Shown: positions 4,912 to 8,956 of the stretch, piece after piece
Numbering within the stretch: the first letter of the stretch is position 1
How the letters are laid out: each line of letters begins with the position of its first letter
NCBI GenBank assembly: GCA_043718245.1
Contig: JAYSWB010000062.1
Coordinates: 1-8,956 of the forward strand
Direction of reading: 5' to 3'
Length of the DNA stretch: 8,956 bases
DNA from: JBAXAB01 sp043718245
GTDB taxonomy: Bacteria; Patescibacteriota; Minisyncoccia; Phycocordibacterales; CAIZLB01
Translations under genes and position numbers: made by a program
The notes under the pieces: model-generated
Database searches by the model: none
What the model was told of the DNA's origin: nothing
Seen by the model: the letters and a program-made list of their open reading frames with translations, nothing else

Positions 4912-6187
4912 TTTTAATCTTTATCCGATTTTGATTTATCGGGATTGTTTTTACCCACCAAGGCCACACTTCTAAATTAACGGCTTCAACCCCGATTTTG
5001 TTCTTTAAAAGTTTCTGTGCATTTTCATAGCCAAGCCCAGCTAGTTCTTTTTTTAGGACTTCGTCTGCCAAACTGCTGGAGATTGTTGTGGTGCCGTTAA
5101 GGCTTGCTCGTATTTGGCTACTGCTAGTGACACTACTTAACTTAAAACCTTCATCTAATGACAATACGAGTGATTCTGTGTCGATTAGAATGTCAGTCTT
5201 GTTTTGAGGTGACAAATTTATGTCTAAATTTTTACTAGTTTGAATCTGTACTGCCAAGTCGCTTTTCTTGATTAGTAAAACTGAAATATCTAGAACAGCG
5301 GTACTAGTTCCTTCTACATATATAGATTCCTGTGTTCCACCAGGAATCATAATATACTCATCAGATTTTTGGGCAGTTATTTGTTTTCCTGCATTATCTA
5401 GGAGATCTGAATGAATCTCATATAACACCTTAGGGTCTACGACTACTTTTGATCGAGGGGCCGTACCACCTTCTATGGATGTTTTCGCCTTTGCGTATAC
5501 TGTCTTGTACTTTGAAGATGACTTCAAGCCCGGAAAAGTGAAGTCTTTTATGCCAACATTATAAGAAGTTCCATCCTTTTCCGCAATTATTTTTGCTGTA
5601 ATCGAACCCGGAGCTAGCACTCCTTTGACTGTTGTTTGGCCAGGAATGGCTACCCTATCGGTCAAAAAGAAAATTTTACCATCTGGAGATTCAAGGCGAG
5701 TGTTTTTTATCAAAACTTGCGTAGTTGCAGAGTAATTATTGTAAATAGTAACTGATCCTGTTGCTTTTGTTCCAAGCGCAGCGGTACCAGTTGCAAGTGA
5801 TACTGCCCCCTCGGGAATCGCTTCATTTAAGGTCATTGTCAAGACGTCATAATCTACAGAATTGGTCGTAGTTCCATTGTGTGAAAGATTAAGATCAATT
5901 GAAACAGGGACTGCTTTTTTAGTAGCAACTATCGAAGCTGTCGCACTGGCAAATTTTGACACGATAATAAGCGCAAGGAATGCGACACAAAAAACAGCAA
6001 CACCCCAAATGACTTTTGATTTGGATTTTTGCTCTTCTTTTTTAATAATCTTCATCAGTTCACGAGTGTCTTTCTCCAAGGTTTTTTTCTTTACATGTTT
6101 TGGTTCATCTTCCACACTAATGTTTAAAGGAACGTTTCGGATTGTGCGCTTATTTGGAGGTATAATGTCTGAGAACTTGGCTGGCAT
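4898..6187 (-). CDS. Single-pass membrane protein with baseplate J/gp47-like ectodomain
   Basis: This 429-aa protein has a cytoplasmic N-terminal segment (1-58) that opens with MPAKFSDIIPPNKRTIRNVP and becomes highly basic (KKKTLEKDTRELMKIIKK), then one transmembrane helix at about 59-80. The rest is predicted outside. Residues about 134-245 resemble the baseplate J/gp47 fold found in many CPR surface proteins: TKATGSVTIYNNYSATTQVL, then TRLESPDGKIFFLTDRVAIP, then AEKDGTSYNVGIKDFTFPG, ending in EGGT. The C-terminal part (about 375-429) has ELAGLGYENAQKLLKNKIGV followed by a WPWWVKTIP segment and a lysine-rich end. No phage genes lie nearby, so a cell-surface role is more likely than a phage tail; the specific role is unknown. 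It starts 8 nt after the actin-like gene, and its extended -10 overlaps that gene's stop codon. Confidence 0.75.
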   Translation of the reverse strand: MPAKFSDIIPPNKRTIRNVPLNISVEDEPKHVKKKTLEKDTRELMKIIKKEEQKSKSKVIWGVAVFCVAFLALIIVSKFASATASIVATKKAVPVSIDLNLSHNGTTTNSVDYDVLTMTLNEAIPEGAVSLATGTAALGTKATGSVTIYNNYSATTQVLIKNTRLESPDGKIFFLTDRVAIPGQTTVKGVLAPGSITAKIIAEKDGTSYNVGIKDFTFPGLKSSSKYKTVYAKAKTSIEGGTAPRSKVVVDPKVLYEIHSDLLDNAGKQITAQKSDEYIMIPGGTQESIYVEGTSTAVLDISVLLIKKSDLAVQIQTSKNLDINLSPQNKTDILIDTESLVLSLDEGFKLSSVTSSSQIRASLNGTTTISSSLADEVLKKELAGLGYENAQKLLKNKIGVEAVNLEVWPWWVKTIPINQNRIKIKIENN

Positions 6188-6194
6188 ATGACGT

Positions 6195-6203
6195 ATTATA
6201 GCA
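6195..6203 (-). promoter_or_regulatory. Extended -10 promoter element, leaderless-type, for the baseplate-J-like gene
   Basis: On the minus strand this reads TGC followed by a perfect TATAAT. It ends exactly 7 nt before the ATG at 6187, so the transcript would start at or next to the start codon. The TATAAT is embedded in the last codons of the upstream gene (ATG CTA TAA), so the stop codon of one gene forms part of the promoter of the next. No strong -35 is seen. Confidence 0.55.
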
Positions 6204-7251
6204 TAATTTGATTAAACAAGGTTACTGGAATATCGTCATTAGAATGAAAAGGGAGAAGTCTTGAAAACATTTTGGCAATTTCTGTTTGCTGTGAATCAAT
6301 TCCGTATATAAATAGTTTTGTGTTGGGACCTGGGGTTTTGGGTAGTTGGTTGATTCCCTGCATTACAGAATTAACCCAGTCTTTGGCTGCTTTTTGTAAA
6401 AGCTCGTACACCAAATTCCTAGATTCCGGTTTTAGCTTATTATTCATGTATAAATCTAACAGTGATTCGGTTGCTGCATGCTCTGAATTCGTATGATCAC
6501 TAAGTGTGTGCAGAGTCTCTTTGTATCCAATAGGCAAAGAAAGAATATTAAGATTTGTCTCACTATGAAGATAAAGCACCTCTGTAACATAAGAACAGAA
6601 ATTTACAACCACAATATTCCCACTCTTTAAAATAGTAAGGTCATGAAGGGATTTTTTTGTGTATTCCGAAGTCACTTTGGCTATTGATTTAAAAATAATC
6701 TTTGGCGCCTGATGATTTATAGTCTTTATTGCGTCTTGTATACGAGCGTTAAGCCCCTTATTCATATAGCAATAATAGACTGAGGCCTTACACAGAATTG
6801 CTTTTTGCTTATTTATAGACGGTACCGGATATCCGTTCAAAGAAACATGGGAAATTTCTTTTTCGATTACAAGAAGATCTTTTGATGTTGAAAATATATC
6901 TGGATTTTTAGCCAAGTTTTCGGCAGCAGTGTCTAGAATCATACCCTCGGTAAAGATGATGGGTTTCGGGCTCTCTTTTGTAACAATTGAAGTTTGAGAA
7001 ATGTACCATGATGGAGAAATTACCACATTACAAATTGTGATTTCATAATTAGAAAATTCAGCTTTGGTGCACCAGTCACGAATGTCTTTTGTCAGCTCTT
7101 TTAAAAGAGTGAGAGTTAAGCTTTCTTTTTCGTTTATATCACGTTTGGTTTTTTTATCAGAAGTAAAAAGAGAATTCTTGCCTTCAGAAGAAATGTTTGC
7201 CGAGACGTGGCAGTCGTCAATAAAAAATGTGAGGTTCGCAGGAATTCTCAT
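6196..7251 (-). CDS. Divergent FtsA/PilM-like actin-fold protein, probably without ATPase activity
   Basis: A 351-aa cytoplasmic protein with no signal peptide or membrane helix. The pattern of segments suggests the FtsA/PilM branch of the actin superfamily: an N-terminal strand pair (LTFFIDDCHVSANIS), a strand VVISPSWYISQT (about 76-87), an SHS2/1C-like segment with VIEKEISHVSLNGYPVPS (about 128-145) and a following helix (NARIQDAIKTI), a second-half strand NIVVVNFCSYVTEVLYL (about 212-228), then SLPIGYKETLHTL, a long helix with KAAKDWVNSVM, and KLFIYGIDS (about 312-320). The usual phosphate-1 motif DIGSSSVK, phosphate-2 Asp-Gly and the adenosine-motif glycines are not recognisable, so nucleotide binding may be lost. 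It lies 24 nt after alaS and 8 nt before the membrane-protein gene, which suggests the two work together. The fold call is inference from pattern, not from a search. Confidence 0.5.
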   Translation of the reverse strand: MRIPANLTFFIDDCHVSANISSEGKNSLFTSDKKTKRDINEKESLTLTLLKELTKDIRDWCTKAEFSNYEITICNVVISPSWYISQTSIVTKESPKPIIFTEGMILDTAAENLAKNPDIFSTSKDLLVIEKEISHVSLNGYPVPSINKQKAILCKASVYYCYMNKGLNARIQDAIKTINHQAPKIIFKSIAKVTSEYTKKSLHDLTILKSGNIVVVNFCSYVTEVLYLHSETNLNILSLPIGYKETLHTLSDHTNSEHAATESLLDLYMNNKLKPESRNLVYELLQKAAKDWVNSVMQGINQLPKTPGPNTKLFIYGIDSQQTEIAKMFSRLLPFHSNDDIPVTLFNQIML

Positions 7252-7258
7252 AACTTAT

Positions 7259-7267
7259 AGTATATCA
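7259..7267 (-). promoter_or_regulatory. Extended -10 promoter element, leaderless-type, for the actin-like gene
   Basis: On the minus strand this reads TGA followed by TATACT (5 of 6 consensus bases), and it ends exactly 7 nt before the ATG at 7251. It fills the 24-nt gap after the alaS stop codon. The predicted start of transcription falls on or next to the A of the ATG. No good -35 is visible. Confidence 0.5.
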
Positions 7268-7275
7268 AACTATTT

Positions 7276-8956
7276 TTATTCAAGCACCGCTTTTATTCGA
7301 CGCACTCCAGCAGCCACCGCATCTTCTTTTGAAATTTTAAACTTGCCAAGCTCATTCGTATTCTTGACGTGAGGACCCCCACAGAATTCTTTTGAAAATG
7401 CGGCCTCCATTGTGTCTCCGATGTAATAGACAGTGACTGTTTCTCCGTATTTGTCACCGAAGAAGTGCAGAGCTCCAGTTTTTTCTGCCTCAGATAGCTT
7501 CATCTCTTCTACTCTTACAGGCAAAGATTCCTGAATTTTTTCATTTACGATTTTTTCTACTCGTGATTTTTCCTCATCTGTCATTTTTGCAGAGTGTGTA
7601 AAGTCGAAGCGTAGACGGTCTGTTGTAATGTTACTTCCCTTTTGAGAAACATGATTGCCTAAGACATGTCGCAATGCCTGATGGAGTAAATGCGTTGCCG
7701 TGTGGTATCTAGTTTCCATCTCACCGTGTCCTCCAAGTCCTCCTTTAAATTTTTGTTCAGCTCCGGATCTTGAAATGTCCTGATGATGCTTCATCTCTGC
7801 ATCGAACTCGGCACGATTTAAAGTGATGTTTTTTTCTCTACACATTTCGTCAGTAATTTCTACTGGAAACCCATAAGTAGAGAATAAAATAAAGGCATCT
7901 TTGCCGGTGAGTGTTCCGTTTACAATAGCCTTCTCAAATTCCTTTAAACCTTGTTTTAAAGTATTTCTAAATTTCTGCTCTTCCTTATCAACAGCAACCT
8001 TAATTGATTCTTTTTGCTTACCAACATTTGGATAAACGTCTTTGTATTGATCGCAAATTGTGTCTGCAATCCAAAACAATGAACTTTTTTTAAGACCTAG
8101 TGCATCAGCAGAACGAACTGCCCTTCGTATTAGTCTTCGCAGTACATATCCTTGATCCGCATTTCCAGGTAAAACTCCGTCGGAGATTAGCATAACAGAA
8201 GCTCTCATGTGATCAGCAATTATTCTTTTGTGTTTTACATCACTAGATGGATTTTCCATAAAAGATTCTGTCTTTTCGATGATTGGTAAGAAAATATCCG
8301 TATCAAACACATTACTTTTACCTTGGATAACCATAGTAAGCCTTTCGAACCCTCTACCATCGTCGACGTTTTTATTTTCGAGCTTTCCAACAATTTTTCC
8401 ACTATTTTTATTAAACTCCATGAAGACATCGTTTCCAATTTCAACCACTTGTTGTTTTCCATCAGCAACCAAGTATTCTTCTTTTGTCAATCCATTATTC
8501 AATTTTCCTGTCACGTCATAAAACATTTCCGCACAAGGACCAGTTGGCCCTGTCCAGTCGTCTTTACCTTTGACTGCTGGCCACCAGTTTGAATCTGCCC
8601 CTAAAAAGAAGACTCGTTCACCTGTTACATTATTTTTTTGAAAAAGCTCTTTCCATTTATTTGCAGATTCTTCATCTCTTGGCACATCAGAATTTCCTTC
8701 AAAACAGGTTATATAAAGTCTTTGAGGATCAAGTCCGAAACCTTTCTCCTTGTTTGTTAACAATTCGTAACTCCACTCGATTGCTTCTTTTTTAAAATAA
8801 TCCCCCAAAGACCAATTACCTGTCATCTCAAAAAAAGTAAGGTGTGTGTTGTCACCAACCTCATCAATATCATTTGTTCGAAGACATTTTTGCAAGTTTA
8901 CAATCCTCTTTCCAGCAGGATGTTTTTCTCCCATCAAATAAGGCACCAACGGTTGC
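7276..8956 (-). CDS. alaS: Alanine--tRNA ligase, short form lacking C-Ala; 5' end beyond the window (partial)
   Basis: The frame is open to base 8955 and begins QPLVPYLMGEKHPAGKR, which aligns to about residue 45 of E. coli AlaRS; roughly 44 residues are off the edge. The enzyme charges tRNA-Ala and clears Ser/Gly-tRNA-Ala. Class II motif 2 is at about 38-54 of the visible part (THLTFFEMTGNWSLGDYF); GPTGPCAEMFYD and motif 3 (DDGRGFERLTMVIQG, about 198-212) follow. The editing domain has its zinc-type ligands HTATH (His418 and His422, counting Gln at 8955 as residue 1) and CGGPH (Cys525 and His529); E. coli has CGGTH at the latter. The protein then ends at AAGVRRIKAVLE, just after the editing domain. 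About 600 aa in total is inferred, compared with 876 in E. coli, so the C-terminal C-Ala region is missing. The TAA stop is followed at once by the next gene, so this is not an assembly break. Confidence 0.97.
   Translation of the reverse strand, partial: QPLVPYLMGEKHPAGKRIVNLQKCLRTNDIDEVGDNTHLTFFEMTGNWSLGDYFKKEAIEWSYELLTNKEKGFGLDPQRLYITCFEGNSDVPRDEESANKWKELFQKNNVTGERVFFLGADSNWWPAVKGKDDWTGPTGPCAEMFYDVTGKLNNGLTKEEYLVADGKQQVVEIGNDVFMEFNKNSGKIVGKLENKNVDDGRGFERLTMVIQGKSNVFDTDIFLPIIEKTESFMENPSSDVKHKRIIADHMRASVMLISDGVLPGNADQGYVLRRLIRRAVRSADALGLKKSSLFWIADTICDQYKDVYPNVGKQKESIKVAVDKEEQKFRNTLKQGLKEFEKAIVNGTLTGKDAFILFSTYGFPVEITDEMCREKNITLNRAEFDAEMKHHQDISRSGAEQKFKGGLGGHGEMETRYHTATHLLHQALRHVLGNHVSQKGSNITTDRLRFDFTHSAKMTDEEKSRVEKIVNEKIQESLPVRVEEMKLSEAEKTGALHFFGDKYGETVTVYYIGDTMEAAFSKEFCGGPHVKNTNELGKFKISKEDAVAAGVRRIKAVLE

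Noticed and set aside
4898..6187. Reading the baseplate-J-like gene as part of a prophage or a contractile injection system
   Set aside because: There are no tail, sheath, capsid, integrase or lysis genes in the window, and the protein has its own transmembrane helix and lies between housekeeping genes.
7252..7275. A frameshift that would have truncated alaS
   Set aside because: Only 24 nt separate the stop from the next ATG, so there is no room for a lost C-Ala domain, and the ending falls at a domain boundary.
1..8956. CRISPR arrays, tRNA or rRNA genes, insertion sequences, or recoding of TGA as glycine
   Set aside because: No direct repeats, cloverleaf sequences, transposase or terminal inverted repeats are seen, and no gene needs in-frame TGA to be read through.

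Overview
The window looks like a chromosomal fragment from a Candidate Phyla Radiation (Patescibacteria) bacterium, most likely Parcubacteria-like. The ribosomal proteins are close in sequence style to that group (short uL13, a uS4 without zinc cysteines that starts MKTGPKYKIARRLG). The AlaRS is unusually short. A membrane-anchored baseplate-J-like protein sits beside a degenerate actin-fold protein. This assignment comes from reading the sequence, not from a database search. Translation follows the standard bacterial code; TGA is used as a stop only if the 71-aa plus-strand gene is real.

Layout. From right to left, all on the minus strand: the 3' two-thirds of alaS (7276-8956, its 5' end is off the window); a 351-aa divergent FtsA/PilM-like protein (6196-7251); a 429-aa single-pass membrane protein with a baseplate-J/gp47-like ectodomain (4898-6187); then an uninterrupted translation/transcription cluster infA - rpmJ - rpsM - rpsK - rpsD - rpoA - rplQ - rplM - rpsI (4870 down to 826). 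Within that cluster the gaps are only 4-63 nt. A convergent intergenic stretch (720-825) follows, with two strong hairpins, at least one of which is a probable terminator. On the plus strand a small two-helix membrane protein (504-719) faces the cluster. Divergent from it, a secreted protein of unknown function (372 to 1, minus) runs off the left edge.

How the genes work together. The core is the bacterial alpha operon fused to the L13-S9 pair: initiation factor IF-1, five small- or large-subunit proteins around the uS4/rpoA axis, RNA polymerase alpha, and bL17/uL13/uS9. The usual upstream neighbours secY, adk and map are absent; alaS and the actin-like/membrane pair take that position. The pair resembles, in architecture only, PilM-PilN or FtsA-type systems: a cytoplasmic actin-fold partner plus a single-pass membrane protein with a short basic cytoplasmic tail.

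Most notable signals. (1) No gene start in the window has a Shine-Dalgarno sequence. (2) Three genes (starts at 372, 6187 and 7251) carry an extended -10 box TGnTAtnnT exactly 7 nt before the ATG, which predicts leaderless transcripts. (3) AlaRS stops right after its editing domain and lacks the C-terminal C-Ala region. (4) The actin-like protein has lost the recognisable nucleotide-binding residues.
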